Made by a program: the position numbers and the translations under genes
Assembly (NCBI RefSeq): GCF_019145475.1
Contig: NZ_JAHTKI010000001.1
Location: 1-64,000, forward strand
Length of the DNA stretch: 64,000 nucleotides
Source: Pseudomonas botevensis
GTDB lineage: Bacteria; Pseudomonadota; Gammaproteobacteria; Pseudomonadales; Pseudomonadaceae
Direction of reading: 5' to 3'
The notes under the pieces: model-generated
What the model saw: the letters and a program-made list of their open reading frames with translations, nothing else
What the model was told of the DNA's origin: nothing
The model's database searches: none
Part shown: positions 36,205 to 45,261 of the stretch, in pieces
Position numbering within the stretch: position 1 is the stretch's first letter
Layout of the letters: each line of letters starts with the position of its first letter

Positions 36205-37791
36205 ATGAGCGCTGTAATCGATGACCACGGTCATGCCGACCACGCCCACGGCCCGGCCAAAGGCCTGATGCGCTGGGTGCTGACCACCAACCACAAGGAC
36301 ATCGGCACGCTGTACCTGTGGTTCGCGTTCTGCATGTTCCTGCTCGGCGGCTCGTTCGCCATGGTGATCCGCGCCGAGCTGTTCCAGCCCGGCCTGCAGA
36401 TCGTCGAGCCGGCGTTCTTCAACCAGATGACCACCATGCACGGTCTGGTGATGGTGTTCGGTGCGGTGATGCCGGCGTTCGTCGGCCTCGCCAACTGGAT
36501 GATCCCGTTGATGATCGGCGCGCCGGACATGGCCCTGCCACGGATGAACAACTTCAGCTTCTGGCTGTTGCCGGCGGCGTTCCTGCTGCTGGTCTCGACC
36601 TTGTTCACCGCCGGTGGCGGGCCGAACTTCGGCTGGACGTTCTACGCGCCGCTGTCCACCACCTACGCGCCGGAAAGCGTGACCTATTTCATCTTCGCCA
36701 TCCACCTGATGGGGATCAGCTCGATCATGGGCGCGATCAACGTGATCGCCACCATCCTCAACCTGCGTGCCCCCGGCATGACGCTGATGAAAATGCCGCT
36801 GTTCGTCTGGACCTGGCTGATCACCGCGTTCCTGCTGATCGCGGTGATGCCGGTCCTGGCCGGTTGCGTGACGATGATGCTGATGGACATCCACTTCGGC
36901 ACCAGTTTCTTCAGTGCCGCCGGCGGCGGTGACCCGGTGCTGTTCCAGCATGTGTTCTGGTTCTTCGGTCACCCCGAGGTGTACATCATGATCCTGCCGG
37001 CCTTCGGTGCCGTCAGCCAGATCATCCCGACCTTTTCGCGCAAGCCGCTGTTCGGCTACACCTCGATGGTCTACGCCACGGCGAGCATCGCGTTCCTGTC
37101 GTTCATCGTCTGGGCGCACCACATGTTCGTGGTGGGCATTCCGCTGGTGGGCGAATTGTTCTTCATGTACGCGACCATGCTGATCGCGGTGCCGACCGGG
37201 GTGAAAGTGTTCAACTGGGCCAGCACCATGTGGCAGGGCTCGATGACCTTCGAGACGCCGATGCTGTTCGCCGTGGCGTTTGTAATCCTGTTCTCCATCG
37301 GCGGGTTCTCCGGGCTGATGCTGGCGATCGCCCCTGCGGACTTCCAGTACCAGGACACCTACTTCGTGGTCGCGCACTTCCACTACGTACTGGTGCCGGG
37401 GGCGATCTTCGGGATCTTCGCGTCGGCCTACTACTGGCTGCCGAAGTGGACCGGGCACATGTACGACGAAACCCTGGGCAAGCTGCATTTCTGGCTGTCT
37501 TTCGTCGGCATGAACCTGACGTTCTTCCCGATGCACTTCGTCGGCCTGGCGGGGATGCCGCGACGGATTCCGGACTACAACCTGCAATTCGCCGACTTCA
37601 ACATGGTGTCGTCGATCGGCGGATTCATGTTCGGCGCCACGCAGATCTTCTTCCTGTTCATCGTGATAAAAACCATTCGCGGCGGCCCGCCGGCACCGGC
37701 CAAGCCGTGGGATGGTGCCGAAGGCCTGGAGTGGAGCGTGCCGTCACCGGCGCCGTATCACACCTTTACCACGCCGCCGGAAGTGAAATGA
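36205..37791 (+). CDS. coxA: Cytochrome c oxidase subunit I
   Basis: This 528-residue subunit holds heme a, heme a3 and CuB. Ligands can be read directly: His79 and His393 for heme a, His391 for heme a3, and His256, His305 and His306 for CuB; Tyr260 is the residue cross-linked to His256. Twelve membrane helices are expected. AAAGGAGA precedes the ATG. The preceding 82-base gap contains no gene. Confidence 0.97.
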   Translation: MSAVIDDHGHADHAHGPAKGLMRWVLTTNHKDIGTLYLWFAFCMFLLGGSFAMVIRAELFQPGLQIVEPAFFNQMTTMHGLVMVFGAVMPAFVGLANWMIPLMIGAPDMALPRMNNFSFWLLPAAFLLLVSTLFTAGGGPNFGWTFYAPLSTTYAPESVTYFIFAIHLMGISSIMGAINVIATILNLRAPGMTLMKMPLFVWTWLITAFLLIAVMPVLAGCVTMMLMDIHFGTSFFSAAGGGDPVLFQHVFWFFGHPEVYIMILPAFGAVSQIIPTFSRKPLFGYTSMVYATASIAFLSFIVWAHHMFVVGIPLVGELFFMYATMLIAVPTGVKVFNWASTMWQGSMTFETPMLFAVAFVILFSIGGFSGLMLAIAPADFQYQDTYFVVAHFHYVLVPGAIFGIFASAYYWLPKWTGHMYDETLGKLHFWLSFVGMNLTFFPMHFVGLAGMPRRIPDYNLQFADFNMVSSIGGFMFGATQIFFLFIVIKTIRGGPPAPAKPWDGAEGLEWSVPSPAPYHTFTTPPEVK

Positions 37792-37818
37792 GACCTGTAG
37801 CCTTTGAGGCCTGCCACC

Positions 37819-38370
37819 ATGGCTGACTCGATTTCGATGAAGAAACTGGTGACCCGACTGCTCGGCGTGGTGGTGGCGATGTTTGTCTTCGGGTTTGCCC
37901 TGGTGCCGATCTACGACGTGATGTGCAAGGCGTTCGGCATCAACGGCAAGACCGCCGGGCAGTACGAAGGCGAGCAGACCGTCGATACCTCGCGCCAGGT
38001 GCGGGTGCAGTTCCTGTCGACCAACAACATCGACATGCCCTGGGACTTCTACCCCAAGCATGACGAACTGACGGCCAACCCCGGTGCGGTGAACGAGATG
38101 ATCTTCATCGCCCGCAACCCCACCGACAAACCCATGAGCGCCCAGGCCGTGCCGAGCATCGCACCAAGCACTGCGGCGGCGTATTTCCACAAGACCGAAT
38201 GTTTTTGCTTTACCCAGCAGGTGCTGCAGCCCGGTCAGCAGATCGAAATGCCGGTGCGTTTCATCGTTGACCGCGACATGCCCAAGGACGTGAAGCACCT
38301 GACGCTGTCCTACACGCTGTTCGATATCACCGCCCGACATCCTCCGGTGGCTGTAAACACTGGCGGTTGA
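37819..38370 (+). CDS. ctaG: Cytochrome c oxidase assembly protein, copper insertion (Cox11)
   Basis: This 183-residue protein has one N-terminal membrane helix (residues about 13-33) and a periplasmic immunoglobulin-like domain with the copper-binding ECFCF motif. It delivers copper to the CuB site. The start at 37819 gives MADSISMKKL with GAGG 10 bases upstream. It lies between coxA and coxC, as in other Pseudomonas. Confidence 0.94.
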   Translation: MADSISMKKLVTRLLGVVVAMFVFGFALVPIYDVMCKAFGINGKTAGQYEGEQTVDTSRQVRVQFLSTNNIDMPWDFYPKHDELTANPGAVNEMIFIARNPTDKPMSAQAVPSIAPSTAAAYFHKTECFCFTQQVLQPGQQIEMPVRFIVDRDMPKDVKHLTLSYTLFDITARHPPVAVNTGG

Positions 38371-38395
38371 GCGTGCCCGATAAGGAGAACAATAA

Positions 38396-39283
38396 ATGGC
38401 AACTCATGAGCACTATTACGTTCCGGCCCAGAGCAAATGGCCGATCGTCGCCACGGTGGGGATGTTCGTCACCGTGTATGGCCTGGCGACCTGGTTCAAC
38501 GATCTGAAGGCAGCGCGCCCGGAATCCCACGGCCCGCTGATCTTTTTCGTCGGCGGCCTGTTGCTGGCGTACATGCTGTTCGGCTGGTTCGGCACAGTGA
38601 TCAAGGAAAGCCGCGCCGGGTTGTACAGCCCGCAACTGGATCGCTCGTTTCGCTGGGGCATGAGCTGGTTCATTTTTTCCGAGGTGATGTTCTTCATCGC
38701 CTTCTTCGGTGCGCTGTTCTACGTGCGGCACATTTCCGGCCCGGCGCTGGGCGGGGAAGGCACCAAGGGCATCGCCCACATGCTCTGGCCGAACTTCCAG
38801 TTCACCTGGCCGCTGCTGCACACCCCGGACCCGAAACTGTTCCCGCCGCCCAAGGAAGTCATCAGTCCCTGGGGCCTGCCGCTGATCAACACCATTTTGC
38901 TGGTGAGCTCCAGCGTGACCATCACCATCGCCCACCACGCCCTTAAGAAAGGCCATCGCGGTGCGCTGAAACTGTGGCTGGCGATCACTGTGCTACTGGG
39001 CTGCGGGTTCCTCGCGTTGCAGGCCGAAGAGTACATCCACGCCTACCACGAACTGGGCCTGACCCTCGGTTCGGGGATCTACGGCGCGACGTTCTTCATG
39101 CTCACCGGGTTCCACGGCGCCCACGTGACCATCGGCACGATCATTCTGTTCGTGATGCTGATGCGCATTCTGAAGGGGCATTTCGATGCCGATCACCAGT
39201 TCGGTTTCGAAGCCGCGAGCTGGTACTGGCACTTCGTCGATGTGGTGTGGATCGGCTTGTTCATCTTCGTCTACGTGCTCTGA
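38396..39283 (+). CDS. coxC: Cytochrome c oxidase subunit III
   Basis: This 295-residue membrane protein has seven predicted helices, the usual subunit III topology, with the conserved EVMFFIAFF segment, and ends in WYWHFVDVVWIGLFIFVYVL (named by first residues). AAGGAGAAC precedes the ATG. It stabilises subunit I and supports proton uptake. Confidence 0.96.
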   Translation: MATHEHYYVPAQSKWPIVATVGMFVTVYGLATWFNDLKAARPESHGPLIFFVGGLLLAYMLFGWFGTVIKESRAGLYSPQLDRSFRWGMSWFIFSEVMFFIAFFGALFYVRHISGPALGGEGTKGIAHMLWPNFQFTWPLLHTPDPKLFPPPKEVISPWGLPLINTILLVSSSVTITIAHHALKKGHRGALKLWLAITVLLGCGFLALQAEEYIHAYHELGLTLGSGIYGATFFMLTGFHGAHVTIGTIILFVMLMRILKGHFDADHQFGFEAASWYWHFVDVVWIGLFIFVYVL

Positions 39284-39286
39284 ACC

Positions 39287-39490
39287 TCACCAGGGCACAT
39301 GTGAAACCAGCTGGCCGCTGAAGAATCCCCAGGCGATCAAGCCGACGGTGACAGCGGCCAGCGTGACCCGAACGCTCAAGGCGATGACCAGGCGATTCGA
39401 ACTGCTGTCGTCCTTGACCAGAAAAAACAGGCCGCTGAACAGGCTGATCACCGTGGCAATCAGCATCAGGACGATCGCTGCTTTGAGCAT
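39287..39490 (-). CDS. DUF2909 twin-transmembrane small protein
   Basis: This 67-residue protein is nearly all membrane: two helices (residues about 5-25 and 38-58) with a short charged KDDSSSNR loop between them. This fits DUF2909, a family of twin-helix proteins found at this position in Pseudomonas (PA0109-like). It runs against the surrounding oxidase genes, three bases from the coxC stop. Its role in the oxidase is unproven. Confidence 0.85.
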   Translation of the reverse strand: MLKAAIVLMLIATVISLFSGLFFLVKDDSSSNRLVIALSVRVTLAAVTVGLIAWGFFSGQLVSHVPW

Positions 39491-39559
39491 GGGAAGACTC
39501 CGGGGGAAGGCGATGCATTTGAGTATAGCGCTCGCGAAAACCGACTCAGTGGCGCGGCC

Positions 39560-40300
39560 ATGAAGCGCTTTCGGCCGGGCGTGGTGCCGACGGTGGTGGT
39601 CGCCTTGCTGCTACCGCTGCTGATTTCGCTGGGCTTCTGGCAACTGGGCCGGGGCGCGGAGAAAACCGCCCTGCTCGCCAGTTACGCCGAACGCCGCGCC
39701 GCCGACCCGATGGCCAGCAGCGAACTGCTGCACAGCGCCGACCCGGCCTATCGCCGGGTACATCTATATGGGCAGTTCGACGCCGCCCATAGCCTGCTGC
39801 TCGACAACCGTCAGCGCAATGGCAAGGTCGGCGTCGAGTTGCTGCAACCGTTTCAGGATCAGCGCAGCGGTTTGTGGCTGCTGGTCAATCGCGGCTGGCT
39901 GGCGTGGCCGGACCGGCGCGTGCCACCGCAATTCAATACCCCCGGCAACGCGGTGAATCTGGACGCCTGGGTCTACGTCGCTCCCGGTGCGACCTTCCAG
40001 TTGCACGCCGACCCCGCCAGCAATACCTGGCCGCAAACCATCACCGCCGTCGAACCGGCCAGACTGTGGAAAACCCTCGACCGCGACGGCTTCGCCTACG
40101 AATTACGCGCAGAACCCGGCCCCGCCAGCTATGAGGCCGACTGGCCAGTGGTGGCGATGGGGCCGGAAAAACACCTGGGTTACGCCGTGCAGTGGTTTGC
40201 CATGGCGACCGCCCTGTTCGGTCTGTACCTCTATCTCGGCTGGCACAACGCAAAGGAGAAACACCATGGGAGCGGCCATGAATCCACCCAGCATGTCTGA
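39560..40300 (+). CDS. SURF1-family cytochrome c oxidase assembly protein
   Basis: This 246-residue protein has the SURF1 layout: an N-terminal membrane helix (VVPTVVVALLLPLLISLGFWQLGRG), a periplasmic domain with YRRVHLYGQFD and LLVNRGWLAW, and a C-terminal membrane helix (QWFAMATALFGLYLYLGWH). SURF1 aids heme a insertion into subunit I. Its last 35 bases overlap the next gene, so the two are translationally coupled. Confidence 0.93.
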   Translation: MKRFRPGVVPTVVVALLLPLLISLGFWQLGRGAEKTALLASYAERRAADPMASSELLHSADPAYRRVHLYGQFDAAHSLLLDNRQRNGKVGVELLQPFQDQRSGLWLLVNRGWLAWPDRRVPPQFNTPGNAVNLDAWVYVAPGATFQLHADPASNTWPQTITAVEPARLWKTLDRDGFAYELRAEPGPASYEADWPVVAMGPEKHLGYAVQWFAMATALFGLYLYLGWHNAKEKHHGSGHESTQHV

Positions 40301-40859
40301 AGCCAAAGCCCCGGGCCGGCGCGGTCGCGGGCGTATTCAACTGCTGTTGATCCTGCTCGGCGTGGTCGGCCCGATGATCCTCGCCACCGGCATGTACAAA
40401 TTGCAGTTCTGGGTGCCGGAGGGCCGCAGCTATCACGGCGAACTGATCGGCAACGGCCAGACCCGCGCCGACCTCGGCGTGCAGGCCGACGAACAAACCT
40501 GGCAGATGCTGGTGACCGCGCCCAGGGATTGCGCGGTGGACTGTCAGCAACTGGTGTACCTGGCGCGGCAGATCCAGATCGGCCTGGGCCGTGATGCCAA
40601 CCGCGCCAGCCATGCCCTCGCTGCCGCGCAACCGTTGACCGCCGATTACGAAGCCAAGCTGAGCCGCGAATACCCGCAGTTGCAACGCTACCCGCTGGAC
40701 GCCGCGACCTTCGGCAAGACCACCGGCGACAAAGCCACGCCGCAACTGTGGATCATCGATCCCCACGGCAATCTGGTGCTGCGCTATGACCCGAACGTCA
40801 AAGGCAAGGATCTGCTCAACGACCTGCGTCACCTGCTGAAACTGTCGAACATCGGATAA
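40266..40859 (+). CDS. Membrane-anchored SCO-like protein of the oxidase cluster (PA0111-like)
   Basis: This 197-residue protein is usually annotated as hypothetical. It has one N-terminal membrane helix (residues about 24-44) and a periplasmic domain whose end, PQLWIIDPHGNLVLRYDPN, looks like the last strands of a SCO/thioredoxin fold. CAVDC (Cys89, Cys93) falls where SCO proteins have their CxxxC copper site. The start at 40266 is set by AAGGAG seven bases upstream and overlaps the SURF1 gene by 35 bases; later ATGs at 40278 and 40293 are possible. A copper-chaperone or thiol role is inference. Confidence 0.78.
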   Translation: MGAAMNPPSMSEAKAPGRRGRGRIQLLLILLGVVGPMILATGMYKLQFWVPEGRSYHGELIGNGQTRADLGVQADEQTWQMLVTAPRDCAVDCQQLVYLARQIQIGLGRDANRASHALAAAQPLTADYEAKLSREYPQLQRYPLDAATFGKTTGDKATPQLWIIDPHGNLVLRYDPNVKGKDLLNDLRHLLKLSNIG

Positions 40860-40869
40860 GGGCATCGTC

Positions 40870-41949
40870 ATGGCCAAACCAGGATTTCGCCTCGCGTTGT
40901 TTGCCACCCTGCTGGCACTGATTGTGGTGCTGCTCGGCGCCTACACCCGCCTGACTCACGCCGGCCTCGGCTGCCCGGACTGGCCCGGCTGCTACGGGTT
41001 TATCAGCGTGCCGAAAAGCGAAGCGCAACTGGCCCATGCCGAACTGCACTACCCCGATTCGCCAGTGGAAGCGCACAAAGGCTGGAACGAGATGATCCAC
41101 CGCTACTTCGCCGGCACCCTCGGCATGTTGATTTCGTTGCTGGCCGGGCGCGCCTGGGTCAATCGCCGGCATCCGGGACAACCGCTGAAACTGCCGCTGT
41201 TCCTGCTGGCGGTGGTGTTCGCCCAGGCTGCGTTCGGCATGTGGACGGTAACGCTGAAACTCTGGCCGCAAGTGGTCACCGGGCACTTGCTCGGCGGTTT
41301 TGCCACGTTGAGCCTGCTGTTTCTGCTGACCTTGCGTCTGTCCGGCGTGCTGCCGGCGCTGACCGTGCCGCGTCGCTTGCAGTACTGGGCGACCGCCGGA
41401 CTGTTGTTGGTGATCGGCCAGATCGCCCTCGGCGGCTGGGTCAGTTCCAACTATGCGGCGGTGGCCTGCATCGACTTCCCGACCTGCCACGGCCAATGGC
41501 TGCCGCCGGCGGATTTCGCCAACGGTTTTCACCTGACCCAGCACATCGGCCCGAATTACCTCGGCGGGCAACTGGACAGCGACGCGCGCACGGCGATTCA
41601 CCTGACCCACCGCATCGGCGCGCTGCTGGTGACCCTGGTGCTGCTGGGCCTGGCCTGGCAACTGAAGGTGGTGGGCATGACGCGCCTGGCCGGGCTGGTG
41701 CTGGTCGCCCTCGCCGCGCAGATCACCTTGGGCATCAGCAACGTACTGTTCCACCTGCCGCTGCCGGTGGCCGTGGCGCATAACGCGGGCGGCGCGGCGC
41801 TGTTGCTGACCATGGTGCTGGTCAACTATCACGCGCGCACCAGTCTGGTCCGCGTCAAGCAGCCGATGATCGCGCGCTGGCGCCTGAGCCCCGCTAAACA
41901 CGTGGCCGCGCCCATCACGATAAAAGGAGAGACGCCATGGCGATTCTGA
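40870..41949 (+). CDS. ctaA: Heme A synthase (Cox15)
   Basis: This 359-residue eight-helix membrane enzyme oxidises the C8 methyl of heme O to make heme A. The N-terminal motif [17 protein letters not shown] and conserved histidines in [26 protein letters not shown] and AVAHNAGG are present. It overlaps ctaB by 13 bases, so the two heme-modifying enzymes are co-translated. Confidence 0.95.
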   Translation: MAKPGFRLALFATLLALIVVLLGAYTRLTHAGLGCPDWPGCYGFISVPKSEAQLAHAELHYPDSPVEAHKGWNEMIHRYFAGTLGMLISLLAGRAWVNRRHPGQPLKLPLFLLAVVFAQAAFGMWTVTLKLWPQVVTGHLLGGFATLSLLFLLTLRLSGVLPALTVPRRLQYWATAGLLLVIGQIALGGWVSSNYAAVACIDFPTCHGQWLPPADFANGFHLTQHIGPNYLGGQLDSDARTAIHLTHRIGALLVTLVLLGLAWQLKVVGMTRLAGLVLVALAAQITLGISNVLFHLPLPVAVAHNAGGAALLLTMVLVNYHARTSLVRVKQPMIARWRLSPAKHVAAPITIKGETPWRF

Positions 41950-42836
41950 TCGGCGAACGTCCGGCGCAGGCGCTGTGGCGGGATTATCTGGAACTGACCA
42001 AACCGAAAGTGGTGGTGCTGATGCTCATCACCTCGCTGGTGGGCATGTTCCTCGCGACCCGAGCCGGCGTGCCGTGGACGGTGCTGGTGTTCGGCAACCT
42101 GGGGATTGCGCTGTGCGCGGGTGGCGCAGCGGCGGTCAACCATGTGGTGGATCGGCGGATCGACGCGGTGATGGCCCGTACCCACAAGCGGCCACTGGCC
42201 GAAGGACGGGTGTCACCGGTGGCGGCGCTGACCTTTGCACTGGCGCTGGCATTGCTCGGCCAAGGGTTGTTGCTGACCTTCACCAACCCGCTGACCGCCT
42301 GGCTGACCCTGGCCTCGCTGCTCGGTTACGCGGTGATCTACACCGGTTTCCTGAAACGCGCGACGCCGCAGAACATCGTCATCGGCGGCCTCGCCGGTGC
42401 CGCGCCGCCGCTGCTCGGCTGGACCGCCGCCACCGGCCATGTCAGCGCCGAACCGTTGCTGCTGGTGCTGATCATCTTCGCCTGGACCCCGCCGCACTTC
42501 TGGGCGCTGGCGATCCATCGCAAAGAGGAATACGCCAAGGCTGACATCCCGATGCTGCCGGTGACCCACGGCGAGCACTACACCAAAGTACACATCCTGC
42601 TGTACACCGGCGCGCTGCTCGCGGTCAGTCTGCTGCCCTACGTGATTCACATGAGCGGCCTGCTGTACCTGGTCTGCGCGCTCGCGCTGGGCGCCAGGTT
42701 TCTGCAATGGGCCGTGGTGCTGTACCGTGGCAGTCGGCCGCACGCGGCGATCAACACCTTCAAGTACTCTATTTATTACTTGTTCCTGCTGTTCATCGCC
42801 CTGCTCGTAGACCACTACTTACTGTTGAACCTATGA
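41937..42836 (+). CDS. ctaB: Protoheme IX farnesyltransferase (heme O synthase)
   Basis: This 299-residue UbiA-type membrane prenyltransferase adds the farnesyl tail to heme B. The Asp-rich motif [20 protein letters not shown] (residues about 67-86) and the second motif in [26 protein letters not shown] (named by its ends) are clear. Nine membrane helices are expected. AAAGGAGAG precedes the ATG, and its stop overlaps the next ATG by four bases. Confidence 0.95.
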   Translation: MAILIGERPAQALWRDYLELTKPKVVVLMLITSLVGMFLATRAGVPWTVLVFGNLGIALCAGGAAAVNHVVDRRIDAVMARTHKRPLAEGRVSPVAALTFALALALLGQGLLLTFTNPLTAWLTLASLLGYAVIYTGFLKRATPQNIVIGGLAGAAPPLLGWTAATGHVSAEPLLLVLIIFAWTPPHFWALAIHRKEEYAKADIPMLPVTHGEHYTKVHILLYTGALLAVSLLPYVIHMSGLLYLVCALALGARFLQWAVVLYRGSRPHAAINTFKYSIYYLFLLFIALLVDHYLLLNL

Positions 42837-43468
42837 CTCGAACCCAGAAAACCGTCTTCATCCTCGTCGCCGTGATCGCGCTGATCCTCGGCCTGACCGT
42901 CAACAAAGTGCTGAGCGGCAAGGGCCAGGGCGATCCTACCGCGCTGATCGACGCCGGCATCATCCTGCTGCCGCAGAGCCGTAACCTGCCGGACGTGACG
43001 ATGACCAATCAGGATGGCCAACCGGTCACGATCAACGAGCTCAAGGGCAAGTGGAGCCTGCTGTTCTTCGGCTACACCTTCTGCCCGGACATCTGCCCGA
43101 CCACCCTCGCCCAGCTTCGCCAGATCAAGAGCGAACTGCCGAAAGAGGCTGTGGACAAATTGCAGATCGTGCTGGTCAGCGTCGACCCGAACCGCGACAA
43201 CCCCAAGCAGCTCAAGCAGTACCTGGGTTACTTCGATCCGCAGTTTGTGGGGCTGACGCCGGCCTCGGTTGAAGAGTTGCAGAAGGTTGCCAATGCGGTG
43301 AGCATTCCGTTTATTCCGGCGGATACGAGCAAGCCGAATTACACCGTCGACCACAGCGGCAATCTGGCGGTGATCGGACCGGACGGGACGCAGCGCGGGT
43401 TTATTCGGGCGCCGTTGAACAATGCCAAGCTGGTGGCGCAGTTGCCGGTGATGCTTGACCGCAAGTAA
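42833..43468 (+). CDS. senC: SCO1/SenC-family copper chaperone
   Basis: This 211-residue protein has an N-terminal membrane anchor (residues about 8-26) and a thioredoxin-like SCO domain. The CuA-delivery ligands are Cys84 and Cys88 in CPDICP and His174 in VDHSGNL. It is the last gene of the oxidase operon. Its ATG overlaps the ctaB stop, so a longer frame upstream is a shadow. Confidence 0.94.
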   Translation: MTRTQKTVFILVAVIALILGLTVNKVLSGKGQGDPTALIDAGIILLPQSRNLPDVTMTNQDGQPVTINELKGKWSLLFFGYTFCPDICPTTLAQLRQIKSELPKEAVDKLQIVLVSVDPNRDNPKQLKQYLGYFDPQFVGLTPASVEELQKVANAVSIPFIPADTSKPNYTVDHSGNLAVIGPDGTQRGFIRAPLNNAKLVAQLPVMLDRK

Positions 43469-43480
43469 TCAGATCAAAAG

Positions 43481-43662
43481 CGCCCTCACCCTAACCCTCT
43501 CCCGGAGGGAGAGGGGACTGAATGGGGGACGCTGCAGATATACGTCGACCTGATCTTGCTGCACCGAATCCATAATCAACTCGGTATTTCAGGTCGATGC
43601 AGGACGCAAGACACCTCGATCAGCTCCCTCTCCCTCCGGGAGAGGGCTGGGGTGAGGGGAAG
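43481..43662. repeat. Imperfect inverted-repeat element (MITE/REPIN-like)
   Basis: CCCTCACCCTAACCCTCTCC near 43484-43503 is repeated in inverted form by GGAGAGGGCTGGGGTGAGGG near 43639-43658. Each end also contains its own short palindrome (CTCTCCCGGAGGGAGAG and CTCTCCCTCCGGGAGAG). A second inner inverted pair, GTCGACCTGA (about 43545) and TCAGGTCGAT (about 43590), nests inside. The whole folds into a long cruciform-like structure of about 180 bases. It looks like a miniature inverted-repeat element in a convergent gap; no transposase is encoded. Confidence 0.65.
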
Positions 43663-43692
43663 ATTCACAGCCGTTCTCAACTGCCCAACACA

Positions 43693-43725
43693 AAAAAGGG
43701 GACGCTCATGGCGTCCCCTTTTTCG
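43693..43725. terminator. Bidirectional terminator between senC and metQ
   Basis: AAAAAGGGGACGC (43693-43705) and GCGTCCCCTTTTT (43711-43723) pair around TCATG, with A- and T-tracts on each side, and lie 15 bases from the metQ stop. Confidence 0.93.
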
Positions 43726-43739
43726 TTGCAGCGCCCGAA

Positions 43740-44510
43740 TCAGAACGCCGGCAACACCGCACCTTTGTACTTCTCGGTAATGAATTTCTTCACTTCCGGG
43801 CTGTGCAGGGCAGCAGCCAGTTTCTGCATGGCGGCGCTGTCCTTGTTGTCCGCGCGGGACACCAGGATGTTGACGTAAGGCGAGTCGCTGCCTTCGATCA
43901 CCAGGGCATCCTTGGACGGATCGAGCTTGGCTTCCAGCGCGTAGTTGGTGTTGATCAGTGCCAGGTCGACCTGGGTCAGCACACGCGGGATGGTCGCGGC
44001 TTCCAGCTCACGGATTTTCAGATCCTTCGGGTTCTGCGCGATGTCCTTGACGGTCGACAGGATGTTGGTCGGATCCTTCAGGGTGATCACGCCAGCCTTG
44101 GCCAGCAGCAACAGCGCACGGCCGCCGTTGGTGGCGTCGTTCGGGATCACCACGTTGGCGCCGCTTGGCAGCTCGTCGAGTTTCTTGATCTTGCTGGAGT
44201 AGGCGCCCAGCGGCTCCAGGTGTACACCGGTCACGGCAACCAGGCTGGTGCCCTTGGCCTTGTTGAACTCATCGAGGTACGGCTGGTGCTGGAAGAAGTT
44301 GGCGTCCAGACGCTTCTCGGCCACCTGCACGTTCGGCTGGATGTAGTCGGTGAACACCTTCACCTTCAGATCCACACCTTCTTTCGCCAGCGCAGGCTTC
44401 ACGAACTCGAGGATTTCGGCGTGCGGCACCGGGGTCGCGGCAACGGTCAGTTCTTCGGCGTGGGCCGAAAAAGCGGCAACGGCCGCCAGGGCAACGATCA
44501 GTTTTTTCAT
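43740..44510 (-). CDS. metQ: Methionine ABC transporter substrate-binding protein (NlpA family)
   Basis: This 256-residue periplasmic protein binds D- and L-methionine for the MetNI importer. The NlpA-family sequence VAATPVPHAEILEFVKP and FQHQPYLDEFN is clear. Unlike E. coli MetQ it has no lipobox: the signal peptide ends AFSAHA-EE with no cysteine, so the protein is probably soluble. It is third in the leftward metN-metI-metQ operon. Confidence 0.93.
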   Translation of the reverse strand: MKKLIVALAAVAAFSAHAEELTVAATPVPHAEILEFVKPALAKEGVDLKVKVFTDYIQPNVQVAEKRLDANFFQHQPYLDEFNKAKGTSLVAVTGVHLEPLGAYSSKIKKLDELPSGANVVIPNDATNGGRALLLLAKAGVITLKDPTNILSTVKDIAQNPKDLKIRELEAATIPRVLTQVDLALINTNYALEAKLDPSKDALVIEGSDSPYVNILVSRADNKDSAAMQKLAAALHSPEVKKFITEKYKGAVLPAF

Positions 44511-44586
44511 TCAGCTAACTCCTTGTGAGGCGCCCGTCCGGCGCCTGCCAGCGAATGGCCGGCTTATGTCTTGATTACAAAACCGG

Positions 44587-45261
44587 TTATTTGCGCGAGA
44601 AATGGACGACCAGACGATCACCCACCATTTGCAACACTTGCACCAGGATCAACAGCAACACCACGGTCACGATCATCACGTCGGTCTGGAAACGCTGGTA
44701 GCCGAAACGGATCGCCAGATCACCCAGACCACCGGCGCCAACCACACCGGCCATCGCCGTGTAGGAAACCAGTGTAATCGCCGTCACCGTAATCGCCGCG
44801 AAAATGCCCGGGCGGGCTTCCGGCAGCAAGGCATTGACGATGATCTGCCGGGTGGTCGCGCCCATCGACTGGGTCGCTTCGATGATGCCGCGATCGACTT
44901 CACGCAGGGCGGTTTCCACCAGACGCGCGAAGAACGGCGTCGCGCCCACCACCAGCGGCGGAATCGCACCGGCCACGCCCAGCGACGTACCGGTGATCAG
45001 CACGGTGAACGGGATCATCACGATCAACAGAATGATGAACGGCAGCGAACGCAGGATGTTCACCACCAGCGACATGATCGCGTAGACACCACGGCTTTCG
45101 AGCAACTGTCGCGGGCTGCACAGAAACAGCAGCACACCCAGCGGCAGGCCGAGCAGCACGGTGAACAGCAGCGAACCGCCGAGCATCATCAGGGTGTCGC
45201 CGGTGGCGAGCCAGATTTCATACCAGTCGATATTGGTGAAGAAACTCATCAGGTCTGCCAT
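44587..45261 (-). CDS. metI: Methionine ABC transporter permease
   Basis: This 224-residue permease has five membrane helices and the EAA-like loop EATQSMGATTRQIIVNALLPEA (named by its ends), which contacts the ATPase. Its start overlaps the metN stop by one base, so translation is coupled. The 76-base gap before metQ holds no gene. Confidence 0.94.
   Translation of the reverse strand: MADLMSFFTNIDWYEIWLATGDTLMMLGGSLLFTVLLGLPLGVLLFLCSPRQLLESRGVYAIMSLVVNILRSLPFIILLIVMIPFTVLITGTSLGVAGAIPPLVVGATPFFARLVETALREVDRGIIEATQSMGATTRQIIVNALLPEARPGIFAAITVTAITLVSYTAMAGVVGAGGLGDLAIRFGYQRFQTDVMIVTVVLLLILVQVLQMVGDRLVVHFSRK

Noticed and set aside
36076..37587. A 503-codon minus-strand frame opposite coxA
   Set aside because: It is the complement of a fully verified oxidase subunit and has repetitive His/Arg/Gln composition.
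43481..43520. Possible CRISPR-like repeat because of CCCTCACCC/GGTGAGGG units
   Set aside because: There are only two inverted units with no regularly spaced direct repeats or unique spacers, and no cas genes.
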